DNA from: Bradyrhizobium sp. DOA9
GTDB lineage: Bacteria; Pseudomonadota; Alphaproteobacteria; Rhizobiales; Xanthobacteraceae
Direction of reading: 5' to 3'
Length of the DNA: 64,000 nucleotides
NCBI RefSeq assembly: GCF_000617845.2
Contig: NZ_DF820425.1
Coordinates: 5,834,741 to 5,898,740 of the forward strand
Shown: positions 17,827 to 26,582 of the stretch, one piece after another
Position numbering within the stretch: position 1 is the first letter of the stretch
How the letters are laid out: each line of letters opens with the position of its first letter
Position numbers and translations under genes: made by a program
The notes under the pieces: generated by a model
The model's input: only the letters and a program-made list of their open reading frames with translations
Databases searched by the model: none
What the model was told of the DNA's origin: nothing

Positions 17827-19434
17827 TTATTCCGTCTTGTCGATGTTCCAGAACACGGGAGTCGCGGGACCGTCGATCACACCGGTGAGCGACTTCCGCC
17901 ACGCGCTCGGCCCTTGATATTGCCCCAGCGGCATGTAGAGCACCTGGTCATAGGCTTGCTTCTGGATCTCGGTCGCGATCTTCTTCCGGTCCTCCGCGGA
18001 GGTCGCGCGAACGAAGGCACCCTTGAGCTGCTCGATCTTGGCGTCCTCCGCCCAGCCGAACCAGCCGCCCTTCTTGCCCTGCCCGCCGACAGCGACGTTG
18101 GAGATCGGGTTGTCCACGTCGGCGCTGACCCAGTTGGTGATGAACATGTTCCAGCCGCCCTCCTTCGGGGGCTTTTGGCTGGCGCGACGGCTCACCACCG
18201 TCTGCCAGTCGGTCGCCTGCAGGTCGACCTTGAAACCGGCATCGCGCAGCTGCTGAGCCACCACGATCGGTTGGGCCTTCAGCATCAGCACGTCGCCCGG
18301 CGCCATCAGCACGACCGGTGTCCCATCGTAACCGGACTCGGCAAGCGCTTTCCTGGCCGCAGCGATGTCCCCGCCTTTCGCGAGGGTCTCACCGCCAACA
18401 TCTGTCGCGTAGGGCGTGTCGCAGATGAAGGCCGCCGCGCAAGTCTTGTAGTACTTGGGATTGCCGATCAGCGCATCGAGCACGTCCTTCTGCTTGATCG
18501 CCAGAAACGCTGCGCGGCGGACTTTGACGTTGTCGAATGGCGGATGGAGGAAGTTCATCCGTGCACCCGTCTGGTACCCGAACTTGTTCAGGATCTCGAG
18601 CTTGAGCTCCTTGTCTGCCTCGATGGTGGGCAACATTTCGATGGCAGGAGCTTCCATGAAATCGACGTCGCCCGACTGCAGCGCGTTCAACGCCGTCTGC
18701 GCGTCCGGCATGGTGATCCATTCGACGCGGTCGACCTTCACCACCTTGCCGCCGGTGGTCCAGCTCGCCGGCTCCTTGCGCGGCACGTAATCGGTGTTCT
18801 TGACATAGACCGACTTCACGCCCGGCTGGAATTCCGATGCGACGAACTTGAACGGGCCGGAGCCGATCTGCTCGGGGATCTGCTTGTCCGCCGGCGTCTC
18901 GGCAAGACGCTTCGGCATCATGAAAGCGACCCGCGAGGACGGCTTGCCGATCGAGTCCAGCACGAGCGCGTAGGGCTCCTTCAGCTTCAGCGTGATGGTC
19001 CTGGGGTCGGTCGCCTCGATGCTCGCGGTGAACAGCATCATCTGCTGGCCCATCCCGTCGACAACGGCCCAGCGCTTCAGGGAGGCGACGCAATCTTCCG
19101 CGGTGACGGGCGTGCCGTCATGCCACTTCAGGCCGTCGCGGAGGGTGAAAGTGTAGGTCAGCTTGTCGTCGGAGATCTTCCAATCCGCCATCTGCGGCTG
19201 GATCTTGAAGTTCGAATCCGTCGAGATCAGCGTGTCGTAGACCATGTAGCCATGGTCGCGCGAGATATAGGCGCTGGTGAAGATCGGATCGAGGATGCGC
19301 AGATCCGAATGCATCACGGCAGTGATGGTCTTGCCTGCGGCGAGAACCGGCGAGGCCAGTGCCGAAAGCACTCCGACCGAAAGCGCAAGCTTGGAGGCGA
19401 ACGTGGGACGTCCCCGGCGCATGATTTGGAACAT
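17827..19434 (-). CDS. ABC transporter substrate-binding protein, family 5 (peptide type), copy 1
   Basis: The 535-residue lipid-free periplasmic binding protein starts at the ATG at 19434 after GGAGAA. Its signal peptide ends near residue 33 (ASPVLAA). The mature part has the SBP_bac_5 pattern: DPIFTSAYISRDHGYMVYDTL near the N terminus, LRDGLKWHDGTPVTAED, and the hinge region ILNKFGYQTGARMNFLHPPF. It would capture peptides or similar ligands for the Dpp-type permease encoded divergently. It is the same length as, and very similar to, copy 2 at 19590, showing a tandem duplication. The operon order is copy 2 then copy 1. Confidence 0.93.
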   Translation of the reverse strand: MFQIMRRGRPTFASKLALSVGVLSALASPVLAAGKTITAVMHSDLRILDPIFTSAYISRDHGYMVYDTLISTDSNFKIQPQMADWKISDDKLTYTFTLRDGLKWHDGTPVTAEDCVASLKRWAVVDGMGQQMMLFTASIEATDPRTITLKLKEPYALVLDSIGKPSSRVAFMMPKRLAETPADKQIPEQIGSGPFKFVASEFQPGVKSVYVKNTDYVPRKEPASWTTGGKVVKVDRVEWITMPDAQTALNALQSGDVDFMEAPAIEMLPTIEADKELKLEILNKFGYQTGARMNFLHPPFDNVKVRRAAFLAIKQKDVLDALIGNPKYYKTCAAAFICDTPYATDVGGETLAKGGDIAAARKALAESGYDGTPVVLMAPGDVLMLKAQPIVVAQQLRDAGFKVDLQATDWQTVVSRRASQKPPKEGGWNMFITNWVSADVDNPISNVAVGGQGKKGGWFGWAEDAKIEQLKGAFVRATSAEDRKKIATEIQKQAYDQVLYMPLGQYQGPSAWRKSLTGVIDGPATPVFWNIDKTE

Positions 19435-19452
19435 CGAAGTTCTCCAGGCAGT

Positions 19453-19492
19453 TCTGTTGGCAGTCTTCTTGGTCTGTTGGCAGTCTTCTTGG
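19453..19492. repeat. Perfect tandem repeat, 2 x 20 bp
   Basis: The unit TCTGTTGGCAGTCTTCTTGG occurs twice without a gap, just upstream of the ribosome binding site of copy 1 of the binding-protein gene on the minus strand. It lies in the untranslated leader between the two binding-protein genes, so repeat-number changes would alter leader length but not protein sequence. Confidence 0.9.
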
Positions 19493-19589
19493 CAGGTCTC
19501 CCGGCAAGCGGCGCCGTTGATGACAGCGGCGCCGCGCAATGGTCGAGCTGAAAGGCGCGACATGCGCCCTTCCTTACTTGAACTTGGCC

Positions 19590-21197
19590 CTACTCCGACT
19601 TGTCGACGTTCCAGAAGATCGGCGTCGCCGGACCGTCGAGCACGCCGGTCAGCGATTTGCGCCAGCCGCTCGGCAGCAGGTACTGCCCGAGCGGGATGTA
19701 GATCACCTGCTCATAGGCTTGCTTCTGGATGTCGGCGGCGATCTTCTTCTGCTCGTCGAGCGAGGAGGCGCGCACGAATGCGTCCTTGAGCTGCTCGATC
19801 TTGGCGTCCTCCGCCCAGCCGAACCAGCCCTTCTTGCCCTGGCCGCCGATCGAAAGGTTGGCGATCGGGTTGGACACGTCGGGCGCGACCCAGTTGGTGA
19901 AGAACATGTTCCAGCCGCCCTCCTTCGGCGGCTTCTGGCTGGCGCGGCGGCTCACCACGGTCTGCCAGTCGGTCGCCTGCAGGTCGACCTTGAAGCCGGC
20001 CTCGCGCAGCAGCTGGGCCGCGACGATCGGCTGCGCCTTCAGGGTCGTGACGTCGCCGGGGGCCATGATCACGATCGGCGTGCCGTCATAGCCGGACTCG
20101 GCGAGCGCCTTCTTGGCTTCCGCCATGCCGTTGCCCTTCACCAGCGTGTCGGCGCCGACCTCGGTCGCGAACGGCGTATCGCAGATGAAGAACGCGCCGC
20201 AGATCTTCTGGTACTTCGCGTTGCCGACCAGCGCGTCGAGCACGTCCTTCTGGTTCATGGCCAGCAAGGCGGCACGCCGCACCTTCACGTTGTCGAACGG
20301 CGGATGGAGGAAGTTCATGCGGCCGAGCGTCTGGTAACCGAACTTGTTCAGGACCTCGATCTTGAGCTCCTTGTTCGCTTCCAGCACCGGCAGCATGTCG
20401 TAGGGAAGATTTTCCATGAAGTCGATGTCGCCCGACTGCAGCGCGTTCACCGCGGTCTGCGAGTCCGGCATGGTGATCCACTCGACGCGGTCGACCTTCG
20501 CCACCTTGCCGCCGGAGGTCCAGCTCGCCGGCTCCTTGCGCGGCACGTAATCGGTGTTCTTGACGTAGACCGCCTTCACGCCGGGCTGGAATTCGCCCTG
20601 CACGAACTTGAAGGGGCCCGAGCCGATCTGCTCGGGAATCTGCTTGTCGGCCGGCGTCTCGGCAAGGCGCTTCGGCATCATGAAGGCGACGCGCGAGGAC
20701 GGCTTGCCGATGGAATCGAGGACGAGGCCGTAGGGCTCCTTCAGCTTCAGCGTGATGGTCTTGGCGTCGGTCGCCTCGATGCTGGCGGTGAAGTCCATGA
20801 GCTTCTGGCCCATGCCGTCGACCGCGGCCCAGCGCTTGAGCGAAGCGACGCAGTCTTCCGCCGTCACCGGCGTACCATCATGCCACTTCAGGCCGTCGCG
20901 CAGCGTGAAGGTGTAGGTGAGCTTGTCGTCGGAGATCTTCCAGTCCGCCATCTGCGGCTGGATCTTGAAGCTCGAATCCGGAGCCACCAGCGTGTCGTAA
21001 ACCATGTAGCCATGGTCGCGCGTGATGTAGGCGGTGGTGAAGATCGGGTCGATGATGCGCAAATCCGAGTGCATCACCGCGGTGAGGGTCTTGCCGGCCG
21101 CAAGCACTGGCGAGGCCAGCGCGGTCGAAAGCGCGACGACCGACAGCGCAAGTGTGGAGGCGAACGCGCGAGGCCCCCGGCGCATGAAGTGGAACAT
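19590..21197 (-). CDS. ABC transporter substrate-binding protein, family 5 (peptide type), copy 2
   Basis: Also 535 residues, starting at the ATG at 21197 (MFHFMRRG), with a signal peptide ending at about ASPVLAA. It matches copy 1 along its whole length, with the same GLKWHDGTPVTAEDCVASLKR and SGPFKF landmarks. Differences cluster in ligand-region segments such as DFMENLPYDMLPVLEANKE (copy 2) versus the corresponding part of copy 1, which may reflect different ligands. It is the promoter-proximal gene of the minus-strand pair and lies divergent to the M20 peptidase, permease and ATPase genes. Confidence 0.93.
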   Translation of the reverse strand: MFHFMRRGPRAFASTLALSVVALSTALASPVLAAGKTLTAVMHSDLRIIDPIFTTAYITRDHGYMVYDTLVAPDSSFKIQPQMADWKISDDKLTYTFTLRDGLKWHDGTPVTAEDCVASLKRWAAVDGMGQKLMDFTASIEATDAKTITLKLKEPYGLVLDSIGKPSSRVAFMMPKRLAETPADKQIPEQIGSGPFKFVQGEFQPGVKAVYVKNTDYVPRKEPASWTSGGKVAKVDRVEWITMPDSQTAVNALQSGDIDFMENLPYDMLPVLEANKELKIEVLNKFGYQTLGRMNFLHPPFDNVKVRRAALLAMNQKDVLDALVGNAKYQKICGAFFICDTPFATEVGADTLVKGNGMAEAKKALAESGYDGTPIVIMAPGDVTTLKAQPIVAAQLLREAGFKVDLQATDWQTVVSRRASQKPPKEGGWNMFFTNWVAPDVSNPIANLSIGGQGKKGWFGWAEDAKIEQLKDAFVRASSLDEQKKIAADIQKQAYEQVIYIPLGQYLLPSGWRKSLTGVLDGPATPIFWNVDKSE

Positions 21198-21246
21198 AGA
21201 AAGTTCTCCTGACGTGAAACTGTTCAAAGGCGGGTTATTGATTGAG

Positions 21247-21281
21247 CATGAAGTCCGTTCGTTGGGCGAACTAACCTCATG
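21247..21281. promoter_or_regulatory. Nested symmetric operator candidate in the divergent region
   Basis: The sequence reads CATGA-N5-GTTCG-N5-CGAAC-N5-TCATG: two concentric perfect inverted repeats with equal 5-base spacings, 35 bp in total. It lies 50 bases upstream of binding-protein copy 2 and 185 bases upstream of the M20 peptidase start, a good place for a dimeric or tetrameric regulator controlling both directions. No regulator gene lies adjacent. Confidence 0.45.
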
Positions 21282-21465
21282 CAATGCCTTTATCTTTTCG
21301 AGACTTGCAGACAGTGCCGAGCGCGTCAATCCGGTTTCGTTGCAAGCCCTTGCGGCGCATGCGCGGGCTCCATAGAGATCGGTTTGGCTCTACAACACCT
21401 TCCGCTTGTCCTGCCCACGCCGATGCAATGCGCGTTCCATCTTTCCAAGCTCGAGAGACATTGAG

Positions 21466-22596
21466 ATGAATCCAGCCAATCTCCCCTTTGATTCCGAGGC
21501 AATGCTCGAGGGCCTGCGCGGCTGGGTCGAATGCGAAAGCCCGACCTGGGACGCAGGGGCCGTGGACCGCATGCTCGATATCGCGGCGCGCGATATGGCG
21601 ATCATGGGTGCGACGATCGAACGCATCGCCGGCCGCCAGGGTTTTGGCGGCGTCATCCGCGCGCGCTTTCCCCACCCGAAGCAGGGCGAGCCGGGCATCC
21701 TGATCGCCGGCCACATGGACACCGTCCACCCGGTCGGCACCATCGAGAAGCTGAAATGGCGGCGCGAGGGCAACAAGTGCTACGGCCCCGGCATCTACGA
21801 CATGAAGGGCGGCAATTATCTCTCGCTGGAAGCGATCCGGCAGCTGGCGCGCGCATCCTTCACCACGCCGCTGCCGATCACGGTGCTGTTCACGCCGGAC
21901 GAGGAAGTCGGCACGCCCTCGACGCGCGACATCATCGAGGCCGAAGCCGCGCGCAACAAATACGTGCTGGTGCCGGAGCCCGGCCGCGCCGACAACGGCG
22001 TCACCACCGGGCGTTACGCCATCGCACGCTTCAACCTCGAGGCGACGGGCCGGCCGAGCCACGCCGGCGCCACGCTGTCGGCGGGACGCTCCGCGATCCG
22101 CGAGATGGCGCGGCAGATTCTCAGCATCGACGCCATGACGACGGAGGACTGCACCTTCTCGGTCGGCGTCGTGCATGGCGGACAGTGGGTCAATTGCGTC
22201 GCCACCACCGCGACGGGCGAAGCGCTGTCGATGGCCAAGCGCCAGGCCGATCTCGATCGCGGTGTCGAGCGGATGCTGGCGCTGTCGGGCACCAGCAATG
22301 ACGTCACCTTCAAGGTCACGCGTGGCGTGACGCGGCCGGTGTGGGAGCCCGATGCCGGCACCATGGCGCTCTATGAGAAGGCGCGTGGGATCGCCAAGTC
22401 TCTCGGCATGGAACTGCCGCATGCAAGCTCCGGCGGCGGCTCCGACGGCAACTTCACCGGCGCGATGGGAATCCCGACGCTCGACGGCCTCGGCGTGCGC
22501 GGCGGCAATGGCCACACGCTGGAGGAGTATATCGAAGTCGAGAGCCTCGTTGAGCGTGGACGGCTGATGGCGGGGCTACTGGCGACGCTGGAGTGA
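21466..22596 (+). CDS. M20-family metallopeptidase (CPG2/ArgE type)
   Basis: The 376-residue protein starts at the ATG at 21466. The two-zinc catalytic set of M20 peptidases is present: GHMDTVHPVG (His and Asp), GIYDMKGG (bridging Asp), TPDEEVG (general base Glu and ligand Glu), EPGRADNGV and the late GGGSDGN / GGNGHTLEE (His). A dimerisation domain occupies the middle (from the region after GVTTGRYAI). This subgroup includes carboxypeptidase G2 and related exo- and aminoacylases. Placed between the binding-protein genes and the permease genes, it probably hydrolyses imported peptides or N-acyl amino acids. Confidence 0.9.
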   Translation: MNPANLPFDSEAMLEGLRGWVECESPTWDAGAVDRMLDIAARDMAIMGATIERIAGRQGFGGVIRARFPHPKQGEPGILIAGHMDTVHPVGTIEKLKWRREGNKCYGPGIYDMKGGNYLSLEAIRQLARASFTTPLPITVLFTPDEEVGTPSTRDIIEAEAARNKYVLVPEPGRADNGVTTGRYAIARFNLEATGRPSHAGATLSAGRSAIREMARQILSIDAMTTEDCTFSVGVVHGGQWVNCVATTATGEALSMAKRQADLDRGVERMLALSGTSNDVTFKVTRGVTRPVWEPDAGTMALYEKARGIAKSLGMELPHASSGGGSDGNFTGAMGIPTLDGLGVRGGNGHTLEEYIEVESLVERGRLMAGLLATLE

Positions 22597-22744
22597 TGGC
22601 ACCGGTCCAGCCCGGGCATGACGACCATGTTGGGGATAAGGCCCTCATGGCACGGGAATTGCTGAAATGTTAGGCTGGTGGCAGGTTGCCAAGGGCGCCG
22701 CCCAAGAAGCCTACCCAATTTGACTCTAAACTGACGGATCCAAC

Positions 22745-23686
22745 TTGCTCGGATATCTCCTTCGCCGAATCTTCGCCGCCGTGCCCGTGATGGGCGTGGT
22801 CGCGCTGTTCGTCTTCCTCCTGCTCCGCCTCACCCCCGGCGATCCCGCCGCGATCCTCGCCGGCGACAACGCGACCCCGGAACGGCTGGAGCGCATCCGC
22901 GACTCGCTCGGCCTCAACGAGCCGCTGATCGTGCAGTTCATCACCTGGGTGAACAAGCTGCTGCACGGCGACCTCGGGACGTCGCTGATCTCCAACCTGC
23001 CCGTGATGAAGATGATCGGCCAGCGCGTCGAGCCGTCGATCTCGATCGCGCTGTGCACCATCATCCTCGCCGTCATCGTCGCAGTTCCCCTGGGGGTGAT
23101 CGCGGCGTGGAAGCACGGCACCTGGGTCGACCGTTTCGTGATGGGTCTGTCCGTGCTCGGCTTCTCGGTGCCGGTGTTCGTGGTCGGCTATGTCCTGATC
23201 CAGGTCTTCGCGATCGAGCTGCGCTGGGTGCCGGTACAGGGCTTCCGCAGCATCTTCAACGGCTTCGGTCCGTTCTTCGAGCGCATGATCCTGCCGACCT
23301 GCGCACTCTCCTTCATCTACATCGCACTGATCGCGCGCATGACGCGTGCGGCGATGCTCGACGTGCTCGGCGAAGACTACGTGCGAACCGCGCGCGCAAA
23401 GGGCATCAACGAGGTCGCGGTGATGATGCGCCACGCGCTGCGCAACGCCGCCGTGCCCGTGATCACCGTGATCGGCACCGGCTTTGCGCTGTTGATCTCC
23501 GGCGTCGTCGTCACCGAGAGCGTGTTCAACATCCCCGGCATCGGCCGCCTCACCGTCGATGCGGTGCTGGCGCGCGACTATCCGGTGATCCAGGCGATGA
23601 TCCTGCTGACCTCGCTGATCTACGTCGTCGTCAATCTTCTCATCGACGTCGCCTACACCCTGCTCGATCCCCGGATTCGGTACTGA
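22745..23686 (+). CDS. Peptide-type ABC transporter permease (DppB-like)
   Basis: The 313-residue protein begins at a TTG whose product MLGYLLRRIFAAVPVM is typical of DppB/OppB N termini. Six membrane helices are visible, with the conserved RLTPGDPAAIL segment after the first and the EAA-loop region (RTARAKGINEVAVMMRHALRN) near residues 218-240 that contacts the ATPase. It forms the channel with the DppC-like partner encoded 18 bases downstream and receives substrate from one or both of the divergently encoded binding proteins. Confidence 0.93.
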   Translation: MLGYLLRRIFAAVPVMGVVALFVFLLLRLTPGDPAAILAGDNATPERLERIRDSLGLNEPLIVQFITWVNKLLHGDLGTSLISNLPVMKMIGQRVEPSISIALCTIILAVIVAVPLGVIAAWKHGTWVDRFVMGLSVLGFSVPVFVVGYVLIQVFAIELRWVPVQGFRSIFNGFGPFFERMILPTCALSFIYIALIARMTRAAMLDVLGEDYVRTARAKGINEVAVMMRHALRNAAVPVITVIGTGFALLISGVVVTESVFNIPGIGRLTVDAVLARDYPVIQAMILLTSLIYVVVNLLIDVAYTLLDPRIRY

Positions 23687-23704
23687 GGCAAGGACAAGAA
23701 CATA

Positions 23705-24592
23705 ATGTCGGTCGATACCCTTCCCCAGTCCTCCATTCCGATCACGTCGCCGTTGCGGCCGCGATTCGGATTCCTCACTTCGACGCCGATCATCGCCGCA
23801 GCGACGTGCCTGCTCGCCTTGATCGTGGTGGTGTCGATCCTGGCGCCGCTGATCGCGCCGCATGATCCGATCCAGCTCGCGCCGTCGCAGCGGCTGAAGC
23901 CGTCCTCCGCGCAATTCCTGCTCGGCACCGACGCCTACGGCCGCGACGTGTTGTCGCGCGTGATCTATGGCGGCCGCATCTCGCTTCTGATCGGCATCGG
24001 CGCGGCGATCCTGTCGATCGCCATCGGCCTCGCGATCGGCCTCGTCTCCGGCTTCTTCAAGCTGGTCGATTCCGTGATGATGCGCGTCATGGACGGCCTG
24101 ATGGCAATGCCGAGCATCCTGCTCGCGATCGCCGTGGTGTCGCTGTCGGGCGCCAGCCTCTGGACCGTGCTGATCGCGATCACGATCCCCGAAATTCCGC
24201 GCGTGGCACGCCTGGTCCGCTCGGTTGTGCTGTCGGCCCGCGAGGAGCCATACGTCGAGGCGGCGATCTCGGTCGGCTCGAGCCTGCCGAAGATCATGTG
24301 GCGCCATTTGATGCCCAACACGATCGCGCCGCTGATCGTCCAGGGCACCTATATCTGCGCCAGCGCCATCCTGACCGAGGCGATCCTCTCCTTCCTCGGC
24401 GCCGGCATCTCGCCGGAGACGCCGACCTGGGGCAACATCATGGCCGAGGGCCGCCAGTACTTCCAGATCAAGCCGTCGCTGATCTTCTGGCCGGGCCTGT
24501 TGCTCTCCATCGCCATCCTCAGCATCAACCTGATCGGCGACGCCGCACGCGATGCCCTCGATCCGCGCATGAAGCAGCGGGAGGGGAAGTGA
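23705..24592 (+). CDS. Peptide-type ABC transporter permease (DppC-like)
   Basis: The 295-residue protein has a soluble N-terminal segment and one helix, then the HDPIQLAPSQRLKPSS region, the LLGTDAYGRDVLSRVIYGGR motif characteristic of DppC/OppC, and five further helices. The EAA loop is EPYVEAAISVGSSLPKIMWRH. It pairs with the DppB-like protein in the inner membrane. The gene is in the same operon; the following ATPase gene is separated by 126 bases containing a dispersed palindromic repeat. Confidence 0.93.
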   Translation: MSVDTLPQSSIPITSPLRPRFGFLTSTPIIAAATCLLALIVVVSILAPLIAPHDPIQLAPSQRLKPSSAQFLLGTDAYGRDVLSRVIYGGRISLLIGIGAAILSIAIGLAIGLVSGFFKLVDSVMMRVMDGLMAMPSILLAIAVVSLSGASLWTVLIAITIPEIPRVARLVRSVVLSAREEPYVEAAISVGSSLPKIMWRHLMPNTIAPLIVQGTYICASAILTEAILSFLGAGISPETPTWGNIMAEGRQYFQIKPSLIFWPGLLLSIAILSINLIGDAARDALDPRMKQREGK

Positions 24593-24620
24593 TTTGTTCG
24601 CCGGCTTATCCCCTTGTTCC

Positions 24621-24705
24621 GTCATCGCGAGCGGAGCGAAGCAATCCAGTCTGGCTCCGCGGAAAGATTCTGGATTGCTTCGCCGCTGCGCGCCTCGCAA
24701 TGACG
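24621..24705. repeat. Dispersed palindromic repeat, GTCAT(T/C)GCGAGC family, copy 1
   Basis: The element begins GTCATCGCGAGCGGAGCGAA, has a centre with TCCGCGGAAAGATTCTGG, and ends with complementary CTCGCAATGACG. It can fold into a long hairpin. Here it sits inside an operon, between permease and ATPase genes, where such a structure could affect mRNA stability or the permease-to-ATPase expression ratio. Confidence 0.85.
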
Positions 24706-24718
24706 ACGGAGTGACCTC

Positions 24719-26368
24719 ATGACCAACACCATCCTCGACATCAACAATCTCGTCGTCTCCATCGGCAAGCAGCCGAAAGGCGCGAACATCATCGATGGCA
24801 TCTCGATCCAGGTGCGCGAGCGCGAGACGCTGTGCCTCGTCGGCGAAAGCGGCTCAGGCAAGTCGGTGACCTCGCTCACCACGATGGGCCTGTTGCCGAA
24901 GGGCACGCTGGTGCCGACCGCCGGCAGCGTCAAGCTGGTCGGCGAGGAGCTGCTCACCGCCACCGATCGCCGCCTGCGCCAGCTGCGCGCCACGCAGATG
25001 GCGATGATCTTCCAGGAGCCGATGACCGCGCTCAATCCGGTGGTGCCGGTCGGCCGCCAGATCGACGAGGTGCTGCGCGCGCACACCAGCCTCGACGCCA
25101 GGGCGCGCAAGAAGCGCATCCTCGACATGATGGACCAGGTGCGCCTGCCGCAGGTCGAGCGCATCTTCGCCTCCTACCCCCACCGCCTCTCCGGCGGCCA
25201 GCGCCAGCGCATCATGATCGCGATGGCGCTGGTGCTGGAGCCGAAGCTGCTCATTGCCGACGAGCCGACCACCGCGCTCGACGTCACCACGCAGAAGCAG
25301 ATCCTGACCCTGATCCGCGACCTGCAGCGCGATCACGGCACGGCCGTACTGTTCATCACCCACGACATGGGCGTCGTGGCCGAGATCGCCGACCGCGTCG
25401 CGGTGATGCGGCAGGGCCGCCTGGTCGAGACCGGTCCGCTCGAGACCGTGCTGCGCAATCCGACCATGGAATACACCCGCAACCTGCTCGCCTCGGTGCC
25501 GAGCCTGGTGCCGCGTCCGCCACGCGAGGAGACCCGCGAGCCCGTGGTGCTGGAGGCCAACGAGCTCAGCAAGGTCTACAAGGAGCGCGCCTTCTTCGGC
25601 AAAGGCCGCGAGGTCGTCGCCGCCGACAAGGTTACGCTCACCTTGCGCAAGGGCCGCACCCTCGGCATCGTCGGCGAAAGCGGCTCGGGCAAGTCGACGG
25701 TGGCGCGCTGCATCGTGCGCCTGATCGATCCGACCTCCGGCGGCGTGCGCCTCGCCGGCCGCGAGATCGCCGACATCTCGCGCCGCCTGCTGCAGCCGCA
25801 CCGGCAGAAGATCCAGATCGTGTTCCAGGATCCCTACCGCTCGCTCAACCCGCGCGTCACCGTCGGCGAGAGCATCGCGGAGGGCCCGATCAATTACGGC
25901 AAGTCGCATGCCGATGCGATGAAGCGGGCACGCGAGCTACTCGAGCTGGTCGGCCTGCCCGCCGACGCAGTGTCGCGCTATCCGCACCAATTCTCCGGCG
26001 GCCAGCGCCAGCGCATCGCGATCGCCCGCGCGCTCGCGCTCGATCCGGACGTGCTGGTCGCGGACGAAGCGGTCTCCGCGCTCGACGTCTCGGTTCAGGC
26101 GCAGGTGCTGGAGCTGCTCGACGAGATCCAGAAGCGCCTCGGCATCGCCATTCTGTTCATCACCCACGATCTGCGCGTCGCAGCCCAGATCTGCGACGAG
26201 GTCGTGGTGATGCAGCACGGCCGCGTCGTCGAACAGGGACCGGCTGCCGAAGTGCTGACGCATCCGAAGGAGGCCTACACCAGGGCCCTGCTGGACGCGG
26301 CACCCGGTCGCGACTGGGACTTTGCGAACTTCCGGCCGGTGGCGGAGGGCGTAGGGGCGAGCGCGTAG
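24719..26368 (+). CDS. Fused double ATPase of peptide-type ABC transporter (DppD-DppF)
   Basis: The 549-residue protein holds two complete ABC ATPase domains. The first has Walker A GESGSGKSVTS (near residue 42), signature LSGGQRQRIMIA and Walker B LLIADEPTTALD. The second has Walker A GESGSGKSTVA (near residue 320), signature FSGGQRQRIAIA and Walker B VLVADEAVSALD. Each domain is followed by an oligopeptide-transporter C-terminal segment, the first around PSLVPRPP. The fusion replaces separate DppD and DppF proteins. It powers the permeases encoded just upstream. Confidence 0.93.
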   Translation: MTNTILDINNLVVSIGKQPKGANIIDGISIQVRERETLCLVGESGSGKSVTSLTTMGLLPKGTLVPTAGSVKLVGEELLTATDRRLRQLRATQMAMIFQEPMTALNPVVPVGRQIDEVLRAHTSLDARARKKRILDMMDQVRLPQVERIFASYPHRLSGGQRQRIMIAMALVLEPKLLIADEPTTALDVTTQKQILTLIRDLQRDHGTAVLFITHDMGVVAEIADRVAVMRQGRLVETGPLETVLRNPTMEYTRNLLASVPSLVPRPPREETREPVVLEANELSKVYKERAFFGKGREVVAADKVTLTLRKGRTLGIVGESGSGKSTVARCIVRLIDPTSGGVRLAGREIADISRRLLQPHRQKIQIVFQDPYRSLNPRVTVGESIAEGPINYGKSHADAMKRARELLELVGLPADAVSRYPHQFSGGQRQRIAIARALALDPDVLVADEAVSALDVSVQAQVLELLDEIQKRLGIAILFITHDLRVAAQICDEVVVMQHGRVVEQGPAAEVLTHPKEAYTRALLDAAPGRDWDFANFRPVAEGVGASA

Positions 26369-26380
26369 GTCTATCCGCTC

Positions 26381-26459
26381 GTCATTGCGAGCGCAGCGAA
26401 GCAATCCAGAGTCTCTCCGCGGAAGGATTCTGTATTGCTTCGCTGCGCTCGCAATGACG
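26381..26459. repeat. Dispersed palindromic repeat, GTCATTGCGAGC family, copy 2
   Basis: Begins GTCATTGCGAGCGCAGCGAA and ends with CTGCGCTCGCAATGACG, with inner TCTCCGCGGAAGGATTCTG. It is the same family as copies at 24621, 33456, 36070, 43497 and 46280. It lies after the ATPase gene stop and before the M81 peptidase gene. Confidence 0.85.
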
Positions 26460-26582
26460 GTGTGCGCGGCACACATTCCCAAAACGGCTTGACCCCATGC
26501 GCGGCGCGATGGCCTCTCACCTTGCTCTCTCCTCTGAGCCAAGGCTAACGTCGCGCACTTTCAAACGCTGGACCTGCACTGA

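Noticed and set aside
17815..21212. Long plus-strand open frames opposite both binding-protein genes
   Set aside because: They mirror each other only because the two binding-protein genes are duplicates. Composition is shadow-like (Arg/His/Leu-rich) and no ribosome binding site or known domain is present.
22670..24700. A 676-codon open frame on the minus strand opposite the permease genes
   Set aside because: It is rich in His, Arg, Asp and Gln without hydrophobic structure, is antisense to two well-supported permease genes and the ATPase start, and has no family features; a typical high-GC shadow.
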